Shown: in pieces, positions 1 through 11,770 of the stretch
How the letters are laid out: each line of letters starts with the position of its first letter
Position numbering within the stretch: position 1 is the stretch's first letter
Assembly (NCBI RefSeq): GCF_002775205.1
Contig: NC_036447.1
Location: forward strand, 3,150,501-3,214,500
DNA from: Xiphophorus maculatus
Taxonomy: Eukaryota > Chordata > Actinopteri > Cyprinodontiformes > Poeciliidae
DNA: 64,000 nucleotides
Direction of reading: 5' to 3'
The notes under the pieces: model-generated
The model's input: the letters and a program-made list of their open reading frames with translations, nothing else
Databases searched by the model: none
What the model was told of the DNA's origin: nothing
Made by a program: the position numbers and the translations under genes

Positions 1-1930
1 TATATTAAGTGCAGAAGAGGATTTTAAGCAACTTTAATCCACTTATTTCCTCTTCGGTTTGTTAAATTTTTACAAATGGCACTTAAACGTACAGAACCCC
101 CCGTGGTGTGGGGATTTTTTTTTTTATTTCGCGTTCTCTTGCAATAACGTCAATGCGGCATCTTGAATTTGATTTTTTATTATTTTCACGCGGTAAAAAA
201 AAGGCCATTTTCATGCAGTCTCAACTTTACACAAACGTAATCAGCTGATTTATAAACGGAGGTAACGTATAAACACGTTTTCACTGAGGTTCTTTAAAAG
301 TATTTAGAACTTAAAATTTAAAACAATTTTTAATCGTCGTTACTGAATAAAATAGACTTTATTATAACCATTTTCATATAGTTATAATAAAGGGTGTTTT
401 TGATTCTTTATTGCGAGGAATGGAATACTCATTTACATTTTTCTGCTAGAACATACTGCGGTTATTTACTTAATGCAGACTTTTTGCGAGCTTCACCCTC
501 AAAATGATTTAAAATAAGACAATATTACGAATAAAATGGTTTGATCCTGGAGATTCAGTTCTCTTCTCTTCTCTGGGAGAAAGCAGGATGGAGATTTTGA
601 CGGCGTCCTTCAGTCGTGGCCGTGTTTTGACTGGGCAGCACCTGGTTTCCCCTCGAGGCCGTCGGGTTTCAGCTCTGCTTCTCCTTTTGTTCTGCACGCG
701 CTCTGCGGTCCGTCAGCGCAAACAACGCGCCGCCGTTCAAATATACTTTTATCTGAACAGGTGCAGCGGTCAGCAGGTGAAGCTGCTGCAGTTTACACAG
801 GAAGCTCCATGAAAAACGTGAATTTTACGAGGCTGAGACAGTTTTTCTAATTTGACGTTACTGAGAGTTTGCAGGGCAGCGTGCTTTTTTCTGTTTAACA
901 TACATTTGCATGGTTTTACCTGAGCTGTGGTTTTATTGCACCACTGTGCAAATCAGGAGCCGCACCCGTCCAGAAGCAAACAGCGCAAACCTGAGCAGAG
1001 GATATGGAAAACATGTGATTTATTCTGACGGCTTACATAAACAACCACCTAACCTTGAGGTTATTAAACGATTTACACGTTCTGATCAGTTCTGGGAATG
1101 TTTTGTGGACATTATGTCATAATGTTAACAGTTCCCAAACCGAGGTGTGAGTCCCGCCTGGAGGGGATCAAGGCTCATTTCTTTTGTTTCCCTTCCAGGC
1201 AAAACAAATGTATTGTAATATTTTCATATGGTTACAATAAAGAGTTATTTGCATTTTCTCAAAGTGAACATGTGGAGTGTGATTAAAAATAAGGAAAGAA
1301 GTCAAAGAGACAAACACTTTCTGAAATTATTCGCTTTAAGAAACAGGAAAGGTTAAAGAGTTACGTTTTCAGAGCATCTGAAATCATTCTATAAAAATGC
1401 TTCTAGTTCCACAGCGCTGCATCAATACTTAAAATATCAGTTTCAGGGTTTTGTAAGGTGAGAAAATGTGTTTGGTGGTTGTCATGGTTGTAGTTAGTCC
1501 AAATGTTTTCATCTCTTCATTAAAAATGGCAACAAAACAAAACTAAAAGGAAAGTAGGACACATTTAGAGGATTATTTCCCCTCTCAAGAACCTAATTGA
1601 GCAAATAAGTGTTAGGCAAAGTTAAATGTTAAGAAACTTACAAAGTTTCATCAAATGTACTTTTTACGGTTGAGGTCAGAAGGTTGAACTGTGCTTCATG
1701 ATCTGTTTTCCCTTTTTTACTGGACAAATTTAGCTAAATTTCCTCTAAACCTGAACAGAACAGAACAAATTTCCCCTGAAACAAAAGAGGAAATCTGAGA
1801 TCGGTTGTCACACAAACCAAGAAAACACACAATAGCAATAGTATTTTTGATGAAATATTTTCAGTCGCATTGAGCAAGCCTGCACACGAAAAACTAAGAG
1901 ATCATCACTTCTTCATGAATTACATCATCA
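1..1930. other. Intergenic DNA, no gene seen
   Basis: AT-rich sequence with no convincing exon. Two stretches share TTTTCATATxGTTAxAATAAAG (around 371-395 and 1221-1245) and look like diverged copies of one dispersed repeat. A CpG-richer patch lies at 590-740; the small reading frames there match nothing I recognise. Confidence 0.5.
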
Positions 1931-1939
1931 GAAACCAGA

Positions 1940-2145
1940 AACAAATTCTACGCATGACTCAAGAGACGGAGACCGTTTTGCTCCAGTCGCGTAAAACCTG
2001 AAAACAGGCCAGTTATCAAATCCGTTTCCGACACACAAACCAGCTGGATGGGAACGCTGCTGCTCGTAAAATATGTTTGGGTTTTAGGAGGAAGCAGACG
2101 GACGAACTCTGGGTAAACTTTCTGCTCTTCCACTGTTCACTGAAG
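1940..2145. repeat. Dispersed repeat, copy 1 (partner at 4465-4665)
   Basis: The segment running from GCATGACTCAAGAG to GGAGGAAGCAGACGGACG is repeated in the same orientation at 4465-4665 with moderate divergence. It does not match a family I can name. Confidence 0.6.
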
Positions 2146-2689
2146 CGAGTCGAGATGCAAATCCGTAGACATGAGGGAAGCAGAGCACCTGATCGGATAT
2201 TTTATGGTCAAAATATTTCATGATATGGACGCTTAAAACAAATGCTTAACTGTAGATCTCACTCTCAGCTTACATTCAACATGACTCACATGTCTGCGTG
2301 TCCGTGCAGCACACTTTGTTCCTTCACGTTTGATTCATTTCCTTTGAAACGCATTCTCATTCTTCATCATTCTTCATCATCATCACACCTTCACCCACCT
2401 GATTACATCAACTGTGGCAGCCAATAAACCCAAACACCAGAGGAGACTTTAAAAAGTCAAAACGAGATGCACACCAGAGCCAGAAATCGACTCGACACCC
2501 TTTAAAGCTGAAACGTGGTTTCAGGCCAAACAGGAACGGAAAGCAAAGCAGCATTTTACCAGCATGAAACACAGATCTGCATCTGAAGAGTTCGACAAGC
2601 AACAACACGTCAAAAACTGATGGAATTAGTCATTTATTGTTATTGCACAAGAAAACAATGAAATTTCAAAATGACAGCTCTCAAAGGAA

Positions 2690-2897
2690 CCGCATTAGAT
2701 TAAATCAGCTTCAGTTATTTCAGATGGAAACTAGAGATCAGGCCAGAAATCTGGGAGTAATGATGAACTCTGACCTGAACCTTCAGAGCCACATAAAGAC
2801 CATTACAAAGTCGGCCTTCTGTCACCTGAAGAACATTCCCAGGATTAGAGGTTCAATGTCCCAACAACACAGGAAGTCATCCATGGTTTATCTTTGA
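2690..2897 (+). mobile_element. L2-like LINE reverse-transcriptase fragment
   Basis: The plus strand reads RNLGVMMNSDLNLQSHIKT and TKSAFCHLKNI, the conserved C-terminal reverse-transcriptase region of vertebrate L2/CR1-type LINEs. The frame is then lost. It appears to be the upstream half of the element whose tail resumes at 3670. Confidence 0.75.
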
Positions 2898-3339
2898 ATA
2901 TTGCAGCATTAGCTGTGCTTCCTTTACAAATGTGTGGAAATCTTTGTCAGAATTCAGTTAATGTAAAGAAAAACAAAACAAAAAATCTGCAAAACAGATC
3001 CGGTGTTTTCATTAAATAAGAAACAAAGTCATATGTGAATAAGTTTGCTCACACAATAAGTTATTAAAAATCCTGGCAGCAACAGATGTAAACCGTTAAT
3101 TCAGCACTCATCTATCAGCCAATCAGCCGATGTTTTACTCAGGCATCGGAGCAACAAGCTCCGCCTTCTTGGTAGCGGCTATGTCTGCGGTGTTCTGGGG
3201 AAACGGACCTGTTTTTACAAGAGAGCTATGGATTCAACACATTCAAATGACTCAGAACTGGTGTGTCATTCCAGTGTGTGCAGCTGGTGAAGCTAGCTGG
3301 ACACTTTCCAAATAAATTTTTTTTAAATCAAACTATCAT

Positions 3340-3610
3340 TCTACAACTACTTCCTGTCGTCTACTTTGTCGCTTCCTCCAGTAGTAACATCCGGCTGTTG
3401 ATCATGTGACTCATGAAATGTAAAAGAAAGTCTCCATTGCAATTTTGCGAAATAAACCAATTTCCATACGTCCAAAAAAAAAAAAAGTCTCCTGCTAGCA
3501 CAAACACCTATTGTCGAAAATTTAGGATTTTTTTTTTCTTTAACTGGCATGTCTCCATTAAGCACTTATTTTTCAAAATGTCAAATTCCACAATTATCTA
3601 GCCAATGGAA
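3340..3610 (+). repeat. Interspersed repeat containing AGTAACATCCGG
   Basis: Contains CAGTAGTAACATCCGGCTGT followed by a segment rich in TTTCCAT and TTGCGAAAT. A reverse-oriented relative covers about 15440-15760 (CAACCGGATGTTACTCC), and weaker relatives occur near 45100 and 51470. It lies in the gap between two L2 halves. Family unknown. Confidence 0.55.
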
Positions 3611-3669
3611 ACACAGCTTCTGTCTTCACAGGTATGTTATAAAAAAAATAACTAAATAAATAAAAGACA

Positions 3670-4195
3670 TGATCCAGAATGCTGCTGCTGGCGTTCTGAC
3701 TAAAACCAGGAAGCTGGTGAACATCACCCAGTTCTTCAGTCCTTCCTCTGAGAATAAACTTTAAAAACTGTTGGTTCATAAATCACTGAATGATTTAGGA
3801 CCAGAATACATTAAAGATCTGCTGCTGTTGTATCAACCTTCCAGACCTCTCAGGTCTTCTGGTTCTGGTTCTGCTCTGCATCCAGAACCAGAACCAAACA
3901 CGGAGAAGCAGCATTCAGCTTCTGTGCACCACAAATCTGGAACAAACTTCCTGAAAACTGCAAAACAGCCGAAACACCGAGTTCCTTTAAATCAAGACCC
4001 AGCTGCTTAGAGTTGCTTTTAAAACATAAATTAAATATTGATCAAAATATTTGATGTGTTTTTGTTTCATGATGGTTCTGGACAAAATGTAAATGTTTGC
4101 TTGTTTCATAATTGGTTATGATTTTCTTTGTTTTATGGTGTAAAACACTTTGAACTGCCATGTTTCTGACATTTTTTACACAAATAAACTTTACT
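3670..4195 (+). mobile_element. L2-like LINE 3' end, degenerate
   Basis: The translation shows IQNAAAGVLTKTRKL, then LVHKSLNDLGPEYIKDLLLL and YQPSRPLRSSGSG. This is the C-terminus of L2-type reverse transcriptase, with stop codons and a frameshift. It is followed by the typical L2 tail ACTTTGAACTGCCATGTTTC near 4150. The copy is dead. Confidence 0.8.
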
Positions 4196-4464
4196 TCCAA
4201 AAACACACATATGAGACAACAACCCATCATCACCTTTCCTTTCTTTTCTCTGCCTGCTCATCATCTGCATCTTCAGTTTGTAAAATCTCCCATTTAACCC
4301 CAAAAACGTTCTACTGGACATGTACATTTTTTTATTTTCTCTATTTTGCTGTTTCATAATCTCAAATATCTCAAATGTCCTGATGGGTAAAAAAAACAAA
4401 CAAAACAAAAACCAAGCCATCGTCACCTTTTCTCAAACTGCAACAGCTGAAACCAAAAGCAAAA

Positions 4465-4665
4465 TCTATGCATGAGTCAAGAGCCTTCCTGATAAAAAAT
4501 CTGAAATTGTGACATTTTTTCTCCAGAAGTCTAAACCTGGGAACATTTGGATGATGACGACTTGTAGAAATCCGTTTCCAACCAAACCATCCGTTGCTTA
4601 GGAATGCTGCTGCTTGTAAAATACGTTTTGGTTTCAGGAGGAAGCAGACGGACGGACGGACGTGT
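4465..4665. repeat. Dispersed repeat, copy 2 (partner at 1940-2145)
   Basis: Runs from GCATGAGTCAAGAG to GGAGGAAGCAGACGGACG. It also shares GAAATCCGTTTCC and GAATGCTGCTGCT-like words with copy 1. Confidence 0.6.
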
Positions 4666-4914
4666 CGTCAGAGTTTCTGTAATACAGAAATAATACGCTG
4701 CTGTGATGTTGAAAGTTACCATTAAAGTCACTGTTTACGAATGCAAAAACAGGATTTATGGAAACAAGATCCACCTGCCTGGGAGGAAATGGATAAAACA
4801 CACAAAAAATTTTAATAAACTCAAACATTTAATCTGAGTTTCCATCTGTAAAGTTAGTGAAAAATAGATAAGCAATAATTTGCGTTATGGTTTTTCTTAT
4901 AAAACAGGCTATAT

Positions 4915-5560
4915 GTTATTGATAAATATAAGTTTTAAACTAAATATTTATTTAGCAAGCTAAATATTTAGTTCGCAAACTAAATATTTAGAAGCCACAT
5001 ATTTAGCTCCAAACTACATGTTGACATGTTAACTATTTAGTTTCAGACTAGTAAGATAGCTAATTATTTAGTTAGAAAGCCAAATGTCTATTTTAAATTG
5101 TTTAGAGTTTTTTCAGACTAAATATTAAGTATTTAACAGACTAAATATTTAGTTTGAATGCTAAATATTTGGTTTGAAGCAATATATTTATTTAGGAAGA
5201 TAATTAGCTCCAAACTAAAATGGAAAGAATGCTTAATATTTAGTTTCAACTATTTAGCTAGCTAATTATTTAGTTAGAAAGTTAAGTATTTAGTTTACAA
5301 ACTGGTTCTCAACTAAATATTTTGACAACTAGATATTTAGGTGCAGACTAAATATTTAGTTTGAAGCAAGATATTTCATGAGGAAGCTAACTACTTGGCT
5401 CCAAACTAAAATAGCTAGAAAGCTAAATATTTAGTTTCAGACTATTTAGCTAGCCACCTAGCTCAACATTTATTTGGGAAGATATTCAGTTTTAAACTAA
5501 ATATTTTATTAGGAAGCCAAGTTCTTAGCTCCAAACTAAATAGTTAGCTTGCAGTGCAGC
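4915..5560. repeat. AT-rich array of CTAAATATTTAG palindromes
   Basis: About 640 bases made of diverged units around the self-complementary word CTAAATATTTAG, with spacers such as TTTGAAGC, AGGAAGCTAA and CTCCAAACTA. Unit length is irregular. A related but looser cluster lies at 11430-11770. Confidence 0.75.
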
Positions 5561-5899
5561 GTCTGTTGAATGTGACTGTTAGGATTTTGAAATGGCTCGT
5601 TTTCCAAAAAATTGTTTTTTAAAGCGCTTTGGCTGTTTTTAGCAGCAGTAGAAACTCAAATGGAAGCATAAAAACGTGCAAAATGTGAATCTTTAAGAAT
5701 AGAAAGCTTAAAAAGCACCATAGAAGTGACAAAGTTCTGCATCCTTGGTTCACAAAGTAGTGATAAAATAGGTCCTTCCTCCCTGAAGTTATTACAATTT
5801 AATCACTGTCCCAATAAACGGTGAGCTTTCTCTACTCCCGTTTTCCACATTCTTGTAAAGTAGTTGGGTTTTTCACAAAATAATTGTATATATATATAT

Positions 5900-5975
5900 A
5901 CTGCTCAAAAAAATAAAGGGAACACTTTAAGTGTTAAACACCTGTTTAAGTGTTCCCTTTATTTTTTTGAGCAGT
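5900..5975. mobile_element. Tc1-like solo palindrome (internally deleted MITE)
   Basis: Two 28-bp arms, 5900-5927 and 5948-5975, are perfect reverse complements. Each begins ACTGCTCAAAAAAATAAAGG, a terminal inverted repeat common in fish genomes. Only a 20-base spacer remains, and the element sits in a TATA run, consistent with a TA target site. Confidence 0.8.
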
Positions 5976-6810
5976 GTATATTTTTATCATCATTACCAAT
6001 TTCTAACTGCTTTCCAGTTGAATTTCTTTGAATTTCCCAGTTTATGGACAAATATATATATTTTTTTATTCTAAACATCAAAGTTCTTCACTGATGTGTG
6101 TAAATCTGACCCAGATAGACTAATATACATTATTTTGTTCCCAATTAATCGTTTCTTATGTGGTGGGCAGAATAAACCAAGTTAAGGAGAAAAGCTTGTG
6201 ATAAGATTTTCCAGATCGTGTCACTTCTTTGCTCCAGAGAGAGAAGAATAACGGCTGGGTTTCTGTAATCTCGAGTTAATCACGTCTGCATAAAGCTGCT
6301 CCCCTGACAGCGACGGCGCTCTGCACAAAACGATAAAAATATCCAGCATCAGAGAAAAAGCTAAAAAAATAAATAAAATCATGCTGCTGCAGGAAGGAAT
6401 TAGGTCTGTGGGTCTAAATTTAGCTCAGCTGTTTTTACTGCAGACATAACCAGCTCCAACATATGCATAATAAATGACAGAAAACCTGATGAATTAGTAA
6501 TTATCCAGAGAGTTTCTCCCGCTGGTCTAAAACCATATCAGTGGGTCATAAGTAGCGACTGTAGTCAAGGTGAGGAACTCGAGGGGATTAGCTTAGCTTT
6601 TATATAAACAGCACACAGCAGAACGCTCCCATTATTTAACCGCATTAACATGCAGAGACTTCCCCACACAGGTTTAATTCAGGCCTTCGCAAAAATAAAA
6701 TCTGATTCAACGAAGCAAAATCAGCTAAACAAACATGAATCATTGACATCTCTTCAAAACATCCTCTCTGCCCACTATTCGCTTAAAAACACAAAATCCT
6801 ACCAAGTAAT

Positions 6811-7018
6811 TAGGCCCAATCAGCGGAGCGCTGCGAAGGCCTATTGTTTTCATACCGTTTATTAGGCCCAATCAGCGGAGCGCTGCGAAGGCCTATTGTT
6901 TTCATACCGTTTATTAGGCCCAATCAGCGAAGAGCTGCGAAGGCCTATTGTTTTCATACCGTTTATTAGGCCCAATCAGCGGAGCGCTGCGAAGGCCTAT
7001 TGTTTTCATACCGTTAAT
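6811..7018. repeat. 52-bp minisatellite, four copies
   Basis: Unit starts at 6811, 6863, 6915 and 6967, and the fifth start at 7019 diverges. Each unit contains an inner palindrome CAGCGGAGCGCTG bracketed by TAGGCC and GGCCTA. The third unit has CAGCGAAGAGCTG instead. The array leads straight into the repeat body at 7019-7720. Confidence 0.9.
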
Positions 7019-7720
7019 TAGACCCGAGCAGCGAAGCGCTGGCGGCGCAGGGACTATTGAAATCGCAAGATTTCTCAATCATCTTTTTTTTTTTGCCACT
7101 TTACGTGGCCTTTTGGAGGCTTCATTATATTCAAAAACTCACCAAACTTGACCCAAAATTGTCCCCCGAGGAAAATTTTCGGATTCTGGTGGAATCGCAC
7201 ATGGGCGTGGCCAAACTGCTCTACAGCGCCCCCTAACGTGAGATAGGGGAAACCGTAGGTTGAAGAGATCTGAAACTCAGTACGTAGGTAGAGCCCCCAG
7301 AATCAAGAAAAAAAGTCTCTTGGAGGTCCCCCCTAAAATGCACAGGGAGGCGGCCATTTTGGGTCAAAGGTCAAATTTTGGCAATTTTTCACTTTTACTC
7401 ACGTCGAACTTTGACGAACTGCTCCTAGAGAGTTCGACCATCGACTTCATTCTTGGTCAGAATGCAGTTAAGGCATGGGGTTTAAAAGTTATTGAAAAAA
7501 TAGACTTTTCGTACACGTTTAGGGGGCGTGGCAGAGCGGCGAACTTGGTGTACTCGCCAAAACAAACGAAACGCTATAACTGTCACATAAAAAGGTCAGT
7601 TGGCACCAAACTTGGCACGAGTGATCCTGGTTGGACCCCTGACGGTCCTATGTCATCATTGTCTGACGTCATCCAAGCGGCCTCCAACGCTGCTTGCGGC
7701 TTCAATGTGGTCTAGTTGCT
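7019..7720 (+). mobile_element. Unclassified interspersed repeat body joined to the minisatellite
   Basis: The sequence resembles a non-autonomous fish repeat: GGGCGTGGC words (TGGGCGTGGCCAAACTG; TTTAGGGGGCGTGGCAGAGC), a GCGCCCCCTAA segment and CACCAAACTTGGCACGAGTG. A 151-codon open frame at 7260-7715 shows no domain and is judged chance. Helitron-like origin is possible but no terminal hairpin is proven. Confidence 0.5.
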
Positions 7721-8012
7721 ACTACAAATATCCTAGTACACTTCAAATAAGACAAACCTTTGCAATAAGATACAAGATCTTGTTCTAAAAATGAAATATT
7801 GTCATTGCGGTTCTTAAAATACCAAAATTTCCACATAACTTTATATTTTGGTCTGTCTGGTGATGCCATTTTTAAATATGAAATGATTGCCCTTCTGATC
7901 AGTTACTGAGTCTTTAAGTAGATTTTTTACCAAATATTTTTTTGGTAATTTCTTGGACGGCTACTTTTTACTTTTACTTAAGTAAAATTTCTGGTTACCC
8001 TACCCACCTCTA
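7720..8012. repeat. Interspersed repeat of ACTTAAGTAAAATTTCTGG type, copy 1
   Basis: Shares AAAATACCAAAATTT, ACTTTATATTTTGGTCTG and AGTAAAATTTCTGG with copies at 18380-18900 and 29150-29345. This is a common but poorly classified fish repeat; a non-autonomous DNA element is likely. Confidence 0.6.
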
Positions 8013-9150
8013 GCAATGGATATATATATAAACGTTTCCCTTTCTTATAAGAGAAATATTAAACTTTTTACATTATTTAATCTTTTTTGGCTCTGGTTCT
8101 GCTCATGTAGCTTCCAGCATCTTTCATTAGACACTATGTCATTTTATGAGGTCATAAACTACAGAAGTTAGACAGCAGAGTTTTAATTAAAGTATTCAAA
8201 GCGATATCGAAGCTTTTATTTTAGCTGCAGAGTCGCAGTGTTGCCAGAATAAACTTCTGATTTTAACCCAATCTTCTGGTTCGGTCCGTTAACAAGCAGG
8301 AACATAAAACCTGCGAAACGTTTCTGATCAGCTTCTGATTTTCTGTAGTAAATAAAAAACCCACCAAAGTCCAACAGGACCGGTCCAACATTTGGTCTGA
8401 GGGTTTTTCAGCCATCATCGCTGCAGGTAAACAATCAATAAGTTAAAACAACAGTGGAGCAGGTTGAACACCAACACTCATTAATAATGGATCAGACTCT
8501 GCTGCATAATTAAGACACAAACACCATGTACACAGCTGTCGCCACGTCTGGGGGCACTTCAGCATGAATCCTTAAATATTTTGTCGGAATCAGTAATTTA
8601 AGCTATTTTTTATTGATTTTTGCCGACTTTGAATTTGAAATATTCCTCATCTTTTTCACCAAGCTGTGATTTTCTTACTGTAACTGTTAAGGACAAATAA
8701 CTTCAGTATGAAAACTAAAAGGATTGACTTTCACACATTAATTTGCATCTCACTCATGTAAAGTGTATGGTGCAAATTTTTTATATACATTTGTTGGCTT
8801 AGAGAATTATAGGGTGTAAATGGAGCAATTTTCCTAAATTAAGAGACATTTTTGGCGGCTAGTCAAGAACCCATTCCCAAGCAATACATTCCTCTTCAGG
8901 GATTTTCCCCCATTTTTATATTTATTCCTGCAGCTGTAACATTCATTTGTTGATGCATTTTATGTTAAACTGTGAATTAACAGACGCTGGACAAAAAGAA
9001 AGGAAGAAAAACTACAAACAGATTGAAGTAAATAAAAAAAACACACAAAATGCATGAAAGATTTAAAATCTGATCAAATCAGATTTAAAGACATTTGATT
9101 CACCAGAGGACGCCGGCTTTCTGCTCAGATCCATTTTTAAAGTAATCCCT
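8013..9150. other. Intergenic DNA, nothing recognised
   Basis: No exon, RNA gene or clear repeat was seen. Open frames are short and lack recognisable protein motifs. Confidence 0.5.
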
Positions 9151-9420
9151 CCATTTAAGCCCACGTGGGCGCGGCCGCAGATTATCCTCAGACGGTCGGA
9201 CAGACGTCACGTCAGAACCAACCCGCTGCGGGGCGGCGCCGAAAACCAAAGGCTGGTCATGAAACTCCGGCGAGTCTCGGTGTTAAAAGGTTGTTAATCC
9301 AGACGACGAGGCCTGCAGAGGCATGGTGCCGTTTATTGACAAAAATCTGTTTTCAGGACAATAACCAGGTTCAAAGGTCGCGTGCAAATCCGGTCGTTAC
9401 GCAACAGCATTTTAGGATTT
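9150..9420. other. GC-rich patch, function unknown
   Basis: Contains CACGTGGGCGCGGCCGC and other CpG-rich sequence, out of character with its AT-rich flanks. A 104-codon plus-strand frame (9165-9479) starts here but matches no known protein. It could be an isolated CpG patch or an unrecognised exon. Confidence 0.35.
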
Positions 9421-9599
9421 CAGTCCATCGTCAGGATATTAAAGAAATCATCTTTTACATCCATCAGAATATTGGCTAAAAAAAACCAACTTTATTCACA
9501 TTAAAAAATGAAATGACTAATTTGACAAGATTAAACTGCAAGCAGCTTCTCATCTATGAGAAAAGTCCAGATGCATCCAAACACTGATGTGCTGCTGGA

Positions 9600-10200
9600 A
9601 AAAATGTATTTCTGAGTTTCAAACGTAAACTTTACAACTCAGAAAGGTCACAGTCAAAATTTCTGAGTTAAATCTGAAAATCTTCTGAGTTTCTTCTTGA
9701 CAATTTTGACATGTCAGTCTCAGAGAAATGTTCCTGTTTTTTCTAGAACATTTCTGAAATTAATCTAAAAAAAATTTGGGTTTTTTTTCTGACTTTTCTA
9801 GCTCAGAAATTTTCTCGTTTTTCCTTGAAAAAAATCTGAGATTAATTTCAAACTCAAAATTTCTAAAAACTATTTTAGTAAGTTTTCAACTTTTTGAGTT
9901 CAGACATTTAATTTTTCCCAAATTTAAGATTCATCTCAACTTTAGATTTTTTTTCTGGTAAATATTTTACTTTAGGGTCAAAGATTTTCACATTTCTGAC
10001 CCTGAAGTCAAATTTCTGTTTTCAAACAGAAAATTTCTTGAAAGTTTGAGATTAATCTAAAAATTTCGGAGTTTTTTTTTTCTTGACTTTCCAAGGTCAG
10101 GAATTTATAAAAGTACAAAATTTCAGAGGTTTTCTTTTGCAATTTTTTTAGTTTTGGAGATCAGAAATCTTTTTTTTTTAAAGTTTTTATTTATTTTTTT
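9600..10200. repeat. Degenerate array rich in TTTCTGAGATTAATC words
   Basis: Repeated variants of AAATTTCTGAG, GAGATTAATCT and TTTTCAACTTTTTGAG recur at irregular spacing for 600 bases. The same vocabulary fills 13790-14340. Confidence 0.65.
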
Positions 10201-10279
10201 TAGTTGCACCAAATGGCCCAACAGATTCTGCGAATTGAAAATATCAGAAGAACAAAGTTGGTATAAGAGGTCTGAGGGT

Positions 10280-10460
10280 TAAATATTTGGTTAAATTACA
10301 ATTACTCTTTCTTCACTGAAGTTACTTGTGTTGGATTGAGTATCCAGAAATTTTACACAAAAGAGTACCAATAGTTCATAATAACATTACTCAAGTAAAA
10401 AGTACAGTACTCCTAAAAGTAAACTTTATCAAAAAGTTACTCCAGTAATTCTCATCTCTG
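10280..10460. repeat. ACTCAAGTA-type interspersed repeat fragment
   Basis: Contains ACATTACTCAAGTAAAAAGT and AAAAGTTACTCCAGTAATTC, words of the same broad family as 7720-8012 and 18380-18560. Confidence 0.55.
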
Positions 10461-10599
10461 TGTCTTTTATCGACATGAGGCTGTGGAAGTCTGGGAAACA
10501 AAGGCAACGCAGAAACATGAGATTACCTCATTCACCTGCAGGCAGTTTCTAATTAAATCTGCACTACAGTTCAAACACATGCAAATATCTGTAAGGAAA

Positions 10600-11040
10600 A
10601 ACTTGCAGTCAATAAAGATTCATTTGACTTTGCTGTGAAATGCGTCCAACTTCATGGCCTCCTCCAGCTTTTGTCTGTCTGACCGAGCAGTTCGACTCTG
10701 AACAGTTCAGGCATGAAGCCAATGCTGCTCCCTGTTGTGCAAACATCATAATTGGAATATCGTCCCATTTAAAAACCGGGTTAATTGTGGGAATAGTGCC
10801 GTCGTTGCAAACTGAAGGGTTTCCCCGGGATGCCGTCCGGCCGCTGCTGCGTCCGATTTGACCTGACCTCCGGCTGCGGGTCGGTTTGTTCGCTGAACCG
10901 ATCCCCGTCGGGTTTGTGTGGTGTAGCGAGGCGTGCCGAGGCTCTGAACGCAATTAAATGATCATTTCCCCGTCGATCGCTGCGCAACACGGATGACCTC
11001 ATAATCAGAGCCCTGCTGCAACTCGCTTAGCCAAACAAGC
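10600..11040. other. CpG-rich patch, no gene identified
   Basis: The core 10790-10950 is markedly richer in CG than its surroundings. Open frames of 73-114 codons on both strands carry no recognisable motif. It may be an isolated CpG island or the edge of an unidentified gene. Confidence 0.35.
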
Positions 11041-11269
11041 GCTTTAATGTGAGGGATAATAAATCTGATGCTCAGGTAATAAAAATCTACATTTCTTTTA
11101 TTTGAACGCAATCCGACCTCATCCTGATTACATAAATCGGTTCTCCTTTATTGCTTTATGTATCCGAGACAAATTCCTGAAGATTTATTGATCCAAATCA
11201 CTTTAAAAGACGACAAGACAGATGTAATAAAACAACTGAGACGTTAAAAACAATGTGAGTGGAAAAGAA

Positions 11270-11420
11270 CTCACATTCTCTACTTAAGCAGAAATACAGA
11301 TATTTGTATGAAAAAATACCGTAGCAAAGTTAAGAGTACAAGTTGAACTGTTTTACTGAAATAAAAGTAGAAAAGTACAAGTTTTGAAATGAGTTTAAGA
11401 AGTAAAAAGTAGTCAAAGTA
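11270..11420. repeat. ACTCAAGTA-type repeat fragment, diverged
   Basis: Contains AAAAGTAGAAAAGTACAAG and AAGTAAAAAGTAGTCAAAGT, matching the family seen at 10280-10460. Confidence 0.45.
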
Positions 11421-11429
11421 TCTACTGTA

Positions 11430-11770
11430 CCTCGGAGCTAAATGCTTTTGTTAAATATTTTGTTCAGCTTAGTTGCTAAATATATTGATAAATATTTTTG
11501 CTAACCAGCACGTCTTGGCAATATTTAGCAACCGTGCTAAGTGTTTAGCCTGGTTGCTGAATATGTAGCCAAATATTTTACTGACCAAAACGAATTAGCA
11601 ACATGTTGGTTGGAATATTCAGCTAAATATTTACCAAGTAAATATTTGGTTGCCAATATTGGCTAAGAACCAATACTAGCAGCCAAACAAAACATTTAAC
11701 TTCAAAATAAATGTCTTGCTTTCCTGCCAATTATTTAAATATTTAGATGGTGAATTAAATATTTAGTTTA
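11430..11770. repeat. AT-rich TTGCTAAATAT array
   Basis: Units around TTGCTAAATATTTT, CTGAATATGTAGCC and ATTTAGCAACC recur irregularly. The motif overlaps that of the array at 4915-5560 (TAAATATTTA). Confidence 0.55.

Noticed and set aside
6811..7018. CRISPR-like regular repeats
   Set aside because: Units are contiguous 52-bp tandem copies without unique spacers, in a vertebrate genome; a minisatellite.
7260..7715. 151-codon open frame on the plus strand
   Set aside because: It lies entirely within an interspersed repeat body, has no recognisable domain, and its composition follows the repeat's non-coding words. Treated as chance.
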